A DNA stretch of 24,636 bases from positions 1 through 24,636 of the forward strand of contig CAZYSK010000084.1 in NCBI GenBank assembly GCA_964649415.1, in the 5' to 3' direction. Origin of the DNA: CAZYSK01 sp964649415. Lineage in GTDB: Bacteria > Chloroflexota > Anaerolineae > B4-G1. Below the pieces are notes generated by a model that was not told the origin of the DNA, did not search any database, and saw nothing but the letters and a program-made list of their open reading frames with translations. The translations under genes were made by a program, and so were the position numbers. Shown in pieces: positions 7,892 through 15,161 of this stretch (position 1 is its first letter; each line of letters begins with the position of its first letter).

Positions 7892-9868
7892 CTATTCAAA
7901 GTCAGTGAACTGCCAGAGATCACCTCCGGCAGCAAGGACCCACACACTTCGATCCACGGCAAAGTCCGGCGATGGTGCTAGGGCCACGATAGGTTGCCTG
8001 TCCGGCCCACCGCTGGGCTGCTGCCAGTTCTGACCATCGTCCCGTGAGACGAACACACCCCGGCTCGTGCCTGCTATGACCGCTCGGCGATTGGCTGTCC
8101 CGCCAACGACCGCCAGAGACAGTATATGCGCGACGTCGTCCGGCAACCTCCGGGCTGCCCAGGCGTCGATCTCGTCAACCAGCGGGCAGAACAGCTCATT
8201 CCCAGCCGCCATAAAGACCTGATCGGAGGGCTCGCGCGGGCTCACATCGCCTTCGGGTACAGCCAGCACGCTCCAGGGGGCCGCACGCGTCTGCTCCCAC
8301 ACCTGATTCCATCGCTGGCCATCATTCGTCGACCGCCACAGTCGGAAAACCGTTCCCCTCCTCACCGCAGCGGAGGTGCTCACGAGCATGGTGTGGTCGC
8401 CCGCGGAGCCGGGCACCAGCGCTAGGGACACTATTTGCTGTCCAGCAAACGGCATCTCCAGAGCCGTCCACGTGCGTCCGCGATCCAGCGATCTCAGGAG
8501 TTGGCGGCTGGTCGTGCACGCCCAGACGACCTGGTCCTCTGGGAAAGCAAGCGAGAAAGCGATAGCGCAGATGTCGTTGGAGACCTCCCCTGACGCTACA
8601 GTTTCCCAGGATGTCCCCCCATCGCGCGAGCACAAAATAGTGCCGTTACCCCCAACCAGGACAAGCCCATCACCCGTGAAAGCGGGCGATACCGCCAGGC
8701 ACCTGACACCAACCCCCTGGAACACGTCAGCGCCCAGACGCCTCCAACCCTCTCCAGCATCATCGGAGCGCAGGAGAAGCCCTGGTTCTCCTGCGGCAAA
8801 GAGCACGGAGGTGGCTGATGGATCCGCGGGCGCAGCGATTTTCGTCAATAGGTGAGCTGCCAGACCCTCTCCGCTCCATTCCCACGCCGCCTCCCGTTGA
8901 GCCGGCTCCCCGCCGGCTGGGCCCAGATCGAGGCGCAGCACACCTTGATTCTGGACGCTGGCAAGCAGGAATCTCTTTCCTCCACTGATCACCTCGGCCA
9001 GGGCCAGCACGGGCAACTCCGGCCCGTCCAACCGCTCCCAGGTCGCGCCGCCGTCCCGAGACAGGAGCACCCCGTGCCGGGCGGTTCCCGCGTACAGCGC
9101 GTGATCCTCCTCGTACGTCCCAGAGAAGGCAATGCAGTTGACGATCGTCCCTTGAGTATGCTGCGTGGGCTGCCAACTGCCCCCACCGTCGAGTGAGCGC
9201 CATACGCCGTGCCCCTCCGTGCCCAGGAACAGCGTGTCATCGAGTGCGAAGCATGGCGAAATCCCAACTGTCTGAGGAGCCAGTCCCTCCAAGCCTTGCC
9301 CCCGCTCTTTCCAGGCACGAGCAGCGTTGGTGGTTCGATAAAGGCGATCGCCCGCGATGGTGAAGGCCGTCCCGTCCACGTCCCAGGCGGGGGATATCGC
9401 CAAATCCCATATCGCCATATCACGCAGGCCAAAGCTAGCCGCCTTCCAGTGACGACCTCTGGTGGTGGATCGATATACCCCATCCTCAAGCGTACCGGCG
9501 AGGACGACGCCATCTTCAGAGAACGATGGCGAGACGGCCAGGACGTTCACCGTGACGTCTGGAAAATCCAGCGGGCGCGAATCCCAGGAATCCCCGCCGT
9601 CTGGTGAAAAGATAACCGCACCTGGTGCCCCTCCAACAAATATGGTAGGTTCCTTCGGGTACTCGGGAGCGAAGGTGACGCACGTCACAGGGAACCCTGC
9701 CACCCCATCACCGACTAACCGCCAACCCCGGCCGCCATCGGTGGAACGGTGCAGGCCGACCGCTGTTCCGGCCATAACCAGCTTCTCCGAATGATTGTCA
9801 GAAGGAGACGCCAGCGAGAATACGTTGCCGCCTCGGAGGATAGGCCCCCTGTGCTGCCAGTTTGTCAC
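7892..9868 (-). CDS. Cytoplasmic Asp-box (BNR/VPS10-like) beta-propeller
   Basis: 658-residue repeat protein built almost entirely of Asp-box beta-propeller blades. At least eleven Asp-box-like turns of the S-x-D-x-G-x-x-W type are seen: STDGGRGW, SPDGGDSW, STTRGRHW, TTNAARAW, SLDGGGSW, SRDGGATW, SDDAGEGW, SRDGGTSW, SLDRGRTW, STNDGQRW and SRDDGQNW, enough for two propellers. Such folds occur in sialidases, xyloglucanases, sortilin-like proteins and the Ycf48 assembly factor. No signal peptide or lipobox is present, which is unusual for this fold. Start is GTG at 9868 with GGAGGA five bases upstream. It sits between the FAD enzymes and the unrecognised pair. A glycosidase/lyase or protein-scaffold role is possible; the catalytic residues cannot be identified from sequence alone. 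Confidence 0.85.
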   Translation of the reverse strand: MTNWQHRGPILRGGNVFSLASPSDNHSEKLVMAGTAVGLHRSTDGGRGWRLVGDGVAGFPVTCVTFAPEYPKEPTIFVGGAPGAVIFSPDGGDSWDSRPLDFPDVTVNVLAVSPSFSEDGVVLAGTLEDGVYRSTTRGRHWKAASFGLRDMAIWDLAISPAWDVDGTAFTIAGDRLYRTTNAARAWKERGQGLEGLAPQTVGISPCFALDDTLFLGTEGHGVWRSLDGGGSWQPTQHTQGTIVNCIAFSGTYEEDHALYAGTARHGVLLSRDGGATWERLDGPELPVLALAEVISGGKRFLLASVQNQGVLRLDLGPAGGEPAQREAAWEWSGEGLAAHLLTKIAAPADPSATSVLFAAGEPGLLLRSDDAGEGWRRLGADVFQGVGVRCLAVSPAFTGDGLVLVGGNGTILCSRDGGTSWETVASGEVSNDICAIAFSLAFPEDQVVWACTTSRQLLRSLDRGRTWTALEMPFAGQQIVSLALVPGSAGDHTMLVSTSAAVRRGTVFRLWRSTNDGQRWNQVWEQTRAAPWSVLAVPEGDVSPREPSDQVFMAAGNELFCPLVDEIDAWAARRLPDDVAHILSLAVVGGTANRRAVIAGTSRGVFVSRDDGQNWQQPSGGPDRQPIVALAPSPDFAVDRSVWVLAAGGDLWQFTDFE

Positions 9869-9938
9869 ATAGTCCTCCTACGCCAAAATGCTCTCCCACA
9901 GCCGCTCAATGCCGGCGGGAAGTCCCTTCTGTCCACAC

Positions 9939-11456
9939 TCAAAGCACGGCCCCCTGGTCGAGCAGCGTCTTTTGCACCAGGGCGACGTCGAGATCGCGCG
10001 GCATCCGGTCCGCCTTCGCTGCCAGGCCCGCGGCAACGCCTGCGGCGTGCCCGGTGCAGGCAACCGTCGCCCCACAGTGGATAAAGCTAGCAACCGATTT
10101 GCCGGTGACCAGCAGGCCGTCCACTTTATGGGGCAAAAGCGCGCGGTAGGGAATCTCGAAACCTCGGTGCTTGGAGACCACGTCCCAATCGTGTCCAATG
10201 GCACGGCCTACGACGTCGTCGAAGTGGACCCCCTCAATGAGATCATCCCTGGTCAGGGTATACTCCACCGCTACACAACGGGCGAAAGCGCTCGATACGT
10301 GGGTCGGCGTGTACAGCAAGCGCGAGTTCTGAAAGCCAGGGATATACTCGCGGTACAGACGGTTCGTGAGCCAGTGGACCTTGCGAATGTCGGCGACCAC
10401 CTCCGAGAACTCTACCGGGTCAAGCAGGTTTACTGGCTTGCGCGACCTGCTCCACTGAATGGCCAGGCCGTCCCCCTGATATATGAAGGCCAGATAACCC
10501 TCAGGCGAATCCAGGTATCTCCGGCCCACGGCCCTGTACTCCGGGTTCTCCTGGACGGCCTTCCACCGGAGCTCTCGGAAGCCACTCAGGTTGACGCAGT
10601 TGCCGAGCCGAACCATCTCCTCAACCTGCTCGATCTCCATTTTGGGCGGGTCCTTTTCCCACCCGCCCGCGGCGATCCATTGGTCCGGACGTTCCCGCAT
10701 GTAGGCGAGCGTCTCCTCGAAGTTCACGTTGCACACCCGCGAGTGAGCGCCCGTGTAGCCCCCTCTGCCAAGGTGATTCGACGTACCTGTAAAGACTCCG
10801 TCCAGGTCGTTATAGTTTTCGAAGGGGCACCCCGCCCGGTCAGCCACGTCCCCATGTCCGGTGGCGTCGACCACGACCTTTCCCCTGACGCCAAAGCGCT
10901 GCCCCCGGAACTCGATAAGAACGCCTACGATGCGATTCTCCTCCATCATCGCGCCGGCCACCGTGCTATCCAGGAGCAGCCTCACACCTGCCTCGTCGCA
11001 CATCTGGTGCAGCGCAAAGCGCAGCGACTGCGGCTCGACCGCCGCATCCCGCCAGCGGAGAACGCCCTCGACCTTGTGCCGGGCGGCCGACCCGTTCCCA
11101 ATCATCTCAAACGGTTTCTCCCCCCCCTCAGGCGGGGGAATCTGGCCCGGAACCGTCTCCCACAGATAGTCGCATCCCCCCAACTCCGCCGTCCTCAAAA
11201 AGATCTCCCGGGTGATCCCTCCCACCACCCAGTTCAGATTCGCGTCTATGAACTGCCAGGGCGAGATAGTGAAGATGTCGCCGGCCTGGCCGCCGAGCCA
11301 TCCATCCCGCTCGACGATGACCGCGCTGGCGCCGACGCGCGCCGCCCCGACCGCAGCCGCCACCCCGGCCGGTCCACCACCTACCACGACAACGTCCGCC
11401 TCCAAGATGACGGGGAGCGTCTTCCAGGATTCGGTCCAAGTTCCCCGCTGTATCAT
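9939..11456 (-). CDS. FAD-dependent oxidoreductase (FAD_oxidored type), copy 1
   Basis: 505-residue flavoprotein of the FAD_oxidored (PF12831-like) type. The dinucleotide-binding Rossmann motif is near the N-terminus (ADVVVVGGGPAGVAAAVGAA, then IVERDGWLGGQ), and the second FAD motif is VVVDATGHGDVADRAGC around residue 190; the C-terminal part has GHAAGVAAGLAAKADRMPRD, which closes the FAD site. No secretion signal, so cytoplasmic. ATG at 11456 follows AAGGAGA and lies 23 bp behind the paralogue at 11480. Enzymes of this type oxidise or isomerise small organic substrates; several occur in carbohydrate clusters, but no substrate can be assigned. It shares long nucleotide-identical tracts with copy 2. 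Confidence 0.9.
   Translation of the reverse strand: MIQRGTWTESWKTLPVILEADVVVVGGGPAGVAAAVGAARVGASAVIVERDGWLGGQAGDIFTISPWQFIDANLNWVVGGITREIFLRTAELGGCDYLWETVPGQIPPPEGGEKPFEMIGNGSAARHKVEGVLRWRDAAVEPQSLRFALHQMCDEAGVRLLLDSTVAGAMMEENRIVGVLIEFRGQRFGVRGKVVVDATGHGDVADRAGCPFENYNDLDGVFTGTSNHLGRGGYTGAHSRVCNVNFEETLAYMRERPDQWIAAGGWEKDPPKMEIEQVEEMVRLGNCVNLSGFRELRWKAVQENPEYRAVGRRYLDSPEGYLAFIYQGDGLAIQWSRSRKPVNLLDPVEFSEVVADIRKVHWLTNRLYREYIPGFQNSRLLYTPTHVSSAFARCVAVEYTLTRDDLIEGVHFDDVVGRAIGHDWDVVSKHRGFEIPYRALLPHKVDGLLVTGKSVASFIHCGATVACTGHAAGVAAGLAAKADRMPRDLDVALVQKTLLDQGAVL
10890..10985. repeat. 96-bp perfect direct repeat, copy in FAD gene 1
   Basis: This stretch is base-for-base identical to 12413-12508, offset 1523 bp, inside the two FAD oxidoreductase genes. 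It encodes the segment around TVAGAMMEENRIVGVLIEFRG. Neighbouring parts of the two genes, notably the middle domain, differ strongly, so identity is patchy. A recent gene conversion or a mosaic duplication explains this better than uniform divergence. Confidence 0.85.
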
Positions 11457-11479
11457 ATCTTCTCCTTAATCGTGTCCTG

Positions 11480-12976
11480 TCAGAGCACAGCACCCTGGCC
11501 GAGCAGTGTATTCTGCAGCAGGGTGACGTCAAGCTCGCGTGGCGTCCGGCTCGCCCTCGCTGCCAATCCCGCGGCAACGCCTGCGGCATGCCCGGTGCAC
11601 GCAACAGTGGCCACACAGTGGATGAATTCGCCCGCCGATTTACCAGTGACCAACAATCCATCCACCCCTTTAGGCAGAAGCGCCCGGTAGGGAATCTCGA
11701 AACCGCGGTACTTGGCGACAACGTGCCAGTCGTGTCCAATGGCGCGGCCCACGACGTCGTCGTAGTGAGTTCCTTCGGTCAAGTCCTGCCTGGTCTGGGT
11801 GTACTCCACCGCTACACGCCGGCTGCTCGCAGTCCCCACGTGAGTTGCCACGCCCAGCATATGCGAGTTCTGAAAGCCGGGGATATACCCACGGTACAGG
11901 CACTGCGTGAGCCAGTGGACCTTGCGAATGTCGGCCTCTATCTCCGAGAACTCGACGGGATCAAGTAAGTCTATCACCTTGCGAGATCTGCTCCACAGGT
12001 CGACCAAACCATCCCCGTGGTAGGAGAACACCAGGTGGCCCTCGGGGGTTTCCAGGGTCTCCGCTCTCCGTCCCACGACCCGGTACTCCGGGTTCTCCTG
12101 GACAGCCCTCCACCGGAGCTCGGGGAAACCGCTGATGGTGACGGTGTTGCCGAGCCGAACCATCGCGGCAATCTGGTCCGCAGTCGCCTCTGGGGCACCT
12201 CCCCAGCCAAGTCGCCACTGGTCCGGACGTCCCCGCATGTAGGCGAGCGTCTCCTCGAAGTTCACGTTGCACACCCGCGAGTGAGCGCCCGCATACCCGC
12301 GCGAACGTGTGAAACCCTGCCGCGCCAGCGTCGTATAGTTCTCAGCATAGCATCCCGCCTGGACCGCCACGTCCCCGTGTCCGGTAGCGTCGACCACGAC
12401 CCTTCCCCTGATGCCAAAGCGCTGCCCCCGGAACTCGATAAGAACGCCTACGATGCGATTCTCCTCCATCATCGCGCCGGCCACCGTGCTATCCAGGAGC
12501 AGCCTCACGCCTGCCTCGTCGCACATCTGGTGCAGCGCAAAGCGCAGCGACTGCGGCTCGACCACCGCGTCCCGCCAGTGGAGAAGGCCCTCGGCCTCGT
12601 GCTGGGCAGCCCACCCATTTCCGATGACCTCAAAGGGTTTTTCCGCCCCTTCAGGCGGGGGAATCTGGCCCGGAACCGTCTCCCACAGGTAATCGCATCC
12701 CCCCAACCCCGCCGTCCTCAAAAAGATCTCCCGTGTGATCCCTCCCACCACCCAGTTCAGATCCTCGTCTATGAACTGCCAGGGCGAGATGGAGAAGATA
12801 TCAGCGGCCTGGCCGCCGAGCCATCCATCCCGCTCGACGATGACTGCACTGGCGCCGACGCGCGCCGCCCCGACCGCGGCCGCCACCCCGGCTGGTCCAC
12901 CACCCACCACGACGACGTCCGCCTCCAGGACGACGGGTGTCGTCCTCCGGAATTCAATCCAGTTTTCCTGCCGCAT
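11480..12976 (-). CDS. FAD-dependent oxidoreductase (FAD_oxidored type), copy 2
   Basis: 498-residue paralogue of the gene at 9939, with the same N-terminal FAD motif ADVVVVGGGPAGVAAAVGAA, the second motif VVVDATGHGDVAVQAGC and the C-terminal GHAAGVAAGLAARASRTPRE. The longer frame starts at a GTG at 12994, but ATG at 12976 is preferred: GGAGGA lies about 7 nt upstream and the N-terminus then matches copy 1. It begins 18 bp after the aldolase-like gene. The two proteins differ mainly in the region after the second FAD motif (GFTRSRGYAGAHSRVCN versus a form with an inserted loop in copy 1) and in the following 60 residues, which could set different substrate preferences or form a heterodimer. 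Role in the pathway is inferred only from position. Confidence 0.9.
   Translation of the reverse strand: MRQENWIEFRRTTPVVLEADVVVVGGGPAGVAAAVGAARVGASAVIVERDGWLGGQAADIFSISPWQFIDEDLNWVVGGITREIFLRTAGLGGCDYLWETVPGQIPPPEGAEKPFEVIGNGWAAQHEAEGLLHWRDAVVEPQSLRFALHQMCDEAGVRLLLDSTVAGAMMEENRIVGVLIEFRGQRFGIRGRVVVDATGHGDVAVQAGCYAENYTTLARQGFTRSRGYAGAHSRVCNVNFEETLAYMRGRPDQWRLGWGGAPEATADQIAAMVRLGNTVTISGFPELRWRAVQENPEYRVVGRRAETLETPEGHLVFSYHGDGLVDLWSRSRKVIDLLDPVEFSEIEADIRKVHWLTQCLYRGYIPGFQNSHMLGVATHVGTASSRRVAVEYTQTRQDLTEGTHYDDVVGRAIGHDWHVVAKYRGFEIPYRALLPKGVDGLLVTGKSAGEFIHCVATVACTGHAAGVAAGLAARASRTPRELDVTLLQNTLLGQGAVL
12413..12508. repeat. 96-bp perfect direct repeat, copy in FAD gene 2
   Basis: Second copy of the identical tract at 10890-10985. 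High but imperfect identity continues on both sides (for example through the segments encoding LRFALHQMCDEAGVRLLLDS), while other parts of the paired genes are much less alike. Such tracts make the locus prone to recombination and to assembly collapse. Confidence 0.85.
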
Positions 12977-12994
12977 GTTCACTTCCTCCATCAC

Positions 12995-13780
12995 CTAGAA
13001 ATCCGAGACCACTTTGCGCAAACCCTCCCCGTTCTGTCTGAGCCACTGGTAGAGGATCGCGATGTCTGTGCCTATGCAAAAGTGGCGAACGCCCAGGTCA
13101 AGGTAGTACTTCGCCTCGTCCACGCTCCCGATCTCAGCCCGTGGCGGCACCCCCATTCTCAGACAAGTCTCAATGACCTGGCGCTCGACTTTCTTGACCT
13201 CCGGGCTGTGCCGGGCCCCGGGCCTGCCGATGCTCATCGAGTAATCCGTCGGCCCCCACTGGATCATATCAATCCCGTCCACCGATAGGATCTCCTCCAG
13301 ATGATTCACAGCCGATTCCTTCTCAATCATCATGACGACGACCACATCCCTCAGTGCCTGGACATAGTCGGGACCCCCACCGTACCCCATATACGTCATG
13401 CGGCGCGTGGCGGCCCCGAAATAGCCGCCATCCTGGGGTGTGTCGGGGCGGGCGACGCACACACATTCACGTACCTCCTCGATCGTGTGACAGTCGGCGA
13501 ACAGGACGCTCTGGAATCCCGAGCCCACCGCTCGCTGGGCGAGAAATCGGCTGGGCACCTCGATCTTGATCATCGCTGACATGTCAGACAGCTCAACCGC
13601 CCGGCAGAAGTTGTCGAGGGCATAGAGGTCGAAGGGCGCGTATTCTGCCACAAACTCGACATAGTCAAACATGCCCGTATGTCCAACGACCTCCACAATG
13701 GATGGCCATGTGCTGTGAAGGTGGGTACCGATAGTGGGTTGACCAGCGTTCAGCAGATCTCGTAGTTTGTTGTGTCTCAC
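12995..13780 (-). CDS. HpcH/HpaI aldolase-like protein with altered active site
   Basis: 261-residue TIM-barrel protein of the HpcH/HpaI aldolase/citrate-lyase-beta family, whose usual members cleave 2-keto-3-deoxy acids to pyruvate and an aldehyde with a divalent metal. The metal-ligand regions are recognisable: Glu in MMIEKESAVNHLEEI and Asp in IQWGPTDYSMSIG. However, the usual E-H-(A/G)-P segment reads AEYAPFDL (Tyr for the catalytic His of HpaI), the usual LDAGA reads VGSGF, and the PPxGxRG loop is absent. GTG at 13780 is chosen over the GTG at 13807 because GGGGAGG lies 8 nt upstream. It may therefore be a lyase with different chemistry, or a non-aldolase relative. It lies between the transaldolase-like gene and the FAD pair. 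Confidence 0.8.
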   Translation of the reverse strand: MRHNKLRDLLNAGQPTIGTHLHSTWPSIVEVVGHTGMFDYVEFVAEYAPFDLYALDNFCRAVELSDMSAMIKIEVPSRFLAQRAVGSGFQSVLFADCHTIEEVRECVCVARPDTPQDGGYFGAATRRMTYMGYGGGPDYVQALRDVVVVMMIEKESAVNHLEEILSVDGIDMIQWGPTDYSMSIGRPGARHSPEVKKVERQVIETCLRMGVPPRAEIGSVDEAKYYLDLGVRHFCIGTDIAILYQWLRQNGEGLRKVVSDF

Positions 13781-13898
13781 AATGATGACCTCCCCGTCTG
13801 ACTCCACGTCGTCTGAACTCTATGTGTTTGCAAAGTTTGATCCCATGCTCATCCATGCACGCGCACCTAGACACCGGGATCGTCAGCGAACTGGGTAC

Positions 13899-13932
13899 GC
13901 CTGGCGCAGGCCAAGCAGGGACCGGCCCTGCT
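13899..13932 (-). other. Two adjacent hairpins behind the transaldolase-like gene
   Basis: A perfect 7-bp stem with 5-nt loop (AGCAGGG at 13914-13920 with CCCTGCT at 13926-13932) is followed in the minus-strand transcript by a second stem (GCCTG/CAGGC, 13899-13911, 3-nt loop). They begin about 31 nt after the transaldolase-like stop codon, in the 183-nt gap before the aldolase-like gene. No U-run follows, so this is not a canonical Rho-independent terminator; RNA stabilisation, processing or partial attenuation is possible. Confidence 0.5.
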
Positions 13933-13963
13933 GACACCCAATCCATGGGCCGCTAAAAGCCGC

Positions 13964-15010
13964 CTACAAAGCCTGCGCGTGGCGGCGTGAGGCGATCTCC
14001 GCCAATAGGAGATAATATCCCTTCAGGAATGCGTTTCTGAAAAGCTGCACCGGCCCGAAGCCTGCAAACTCCTCAAGCGACAGCTCATCCTCATTGTATG
14101 CCCTGCGAAAGTCTACGAACTTCTCAGAGAGCTCATTGATGACCGACTGTGAAGTTTCCACGTCGATACGAGAGACAACCGGCGTACCAGCGTCTATGAT
14201 CTCCTGAGCTGTGCTCCAGTTGATAGTGATGTGCACATCGCCCCCAACCATTTCCGTGAAATGGTGTGTGCCACGCGCGCCGCCACCGAGCATCGTGGTC
14301 TCGTAGCCTCGCTCCTTAAGCATCCGGTATTCCTTGCGGGCGACGGCGCATCCGGCCTGAGACAGCACTTTGGGGGAGATGTCGATCCCCTCGCGTTCCG
14401 CCACCTTGCCCAGATACTCGTCAAAGATACCCGTGATGTGCGTGACGAAAAAGGGTGGCCGGTTACCCGTTCGCTCGACCGCTTGTTGGTAAAGCTCGCA
14501 CATGGTTATAGCCTGGGCCATTGAGAAAACCTCGGTCGCGCATATGGGGATATTCCCCTCCACACACGCCTCGAGTGCTTCTACCCCTCCCTCTATGACC
14601 GGGATCTTGGCCATGAAGTTCGGGCCCAGCGTGCGGTTGTGGAGCGCACCCCGGATGACGGCTACCGGATTCTCGTCATTCCGCGGATCATCCTGCATCG
14701 TGACATATCCATACTTGCCCGAGCTCTGTTCGTGAAGAGGGCGGAACCTGGCCATCACCCGCGCGCCCGCCCGCTGATAGACGCGAGTAGCTGCCACGTC
14801 GTCGTCGTGGGTTGTCACGATCACCTCATCAATGACCCCTCGAATATAGTCCGGATCACTCACGAGCAGTTTTGAGCAATAGGCTGGATTGGTGGTGCAG
14901 TTTACGGCGCCAGCCGCGATTGCCCGATCCACGTCCGCCCCCGAGGGATTGTTGATCCACAACCTTGTGGGGGTCTCTGCTGTTATCCGGTGGAAGTATC
15001 CTGATGGCAT
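13964..15010 (-). CDS. Transaldolase-family protein
   Basis: 348-residue protein of the transaldolase family, class I Schiff-base enzymes that move a three-carbon dihydroxyacetone unit between sugars. Recognisable are RLWINNPSGADVDRAI, CTTNPAYCSKLL (the usual TNP motif after the first strand), and NFMAKIPVIEGGVEAL, whose Lys is the predicted Schiff-base residue; CATEVFSMAQAI corresponds to the conserved TxxFS strand. It is longer than the short fructose-6-phosphate aldolase subfamily (about 220) and similar to long bacterial transaldolases. The ATG at 15010 is preferred over one at 15034 because GGGAGGT precedes it by 5 nt. With the split transketolase it suggests carbon-skeleton rearrangement, but no sugar kinase is nearby, so the natural substrate may not be an ordinary sugar phosphate. 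Confidence 0.87.
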   Translation of the reverse strand: MPSGYFHRITAETPTRLWINNPSGADVDRAIAAGAVNCTTNPAYCSKLLVSDPDYIRGVIDEVIVTTHDDDVAATRVYQRAGARVMARFRPLHEQSSGKYGYVTMQDDPRNDENPVAVIRGALHNRTLGPNFMAKIPVIEGGVEALEACVEGNIPICATEVFSMAQAITMCELYQQAVERTGNRPPFFVTHITGIFDEYLGKVAEREGIDISPKVLSQAGCAVARKEYRMLKERGYETTMLGGGARGTHHFTEMVGGDVHITINWSTAQEIIDAGTPVVSRIDVETSQSVINELSEKFVDFRRAYNEDELSLEEFAGFGPVQLFRNAFLKGYYLLLAEIASRRHAQAL

Positions 15011-15084
15011 CACAACCTCCCTATCCCATAGCATCCGAGAGCGCTCGGACCCATATCCTCAGCGTATCTTTTCAATAAACCGGG

Positions 15085-15139
15085 GTAGGGGCAGGTCTTG
15101 TACCTGCCCAAGAGGACGACCACGAGGGTTCGCCCCTAC
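15085..15139. repeat. REP/MITE-like palindromic element
   Basis: A 55-bp element bounded by perfect 8-bp inverted ends, GTAGGGGC (15085-15092) and GCCCCTAC (15132-15139). Inside, GGGCAGGT (15089-15096), loop CTTGT and ACCTGCCC (15102-15109) form a perfect 8-bp stem, and a second imperfect stem pairs GGACGACC with GGTTCGCC. It lies in the 151-bp gap between the chaperonin and transaldolase-like genes. The form recalls dispersed short palindromic repeats of some bacterial genomes. Only one copy is seen in this window, so repetitiveness is inferred from form. Confidence 0.65.
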
Positions 15140-15161
15140 ATATCGGGATGATACTCCTCAG

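Noticed and set aside
9888..11690. 600-codon open frame on the plus strand
   Set aside because: It lies antisense to both FAD oxidoreductase genes, has no ribosome-binding site or family resemblance, and similar antisense frames occur over the second copy. It is a by-product of GC-rich codon use.
12017..13288. 423-codon open frame on the plus strand
   Set aside because: Antisense to FAD copy 2 and the aldolase-like gene; composition biased and unlike any protein family.
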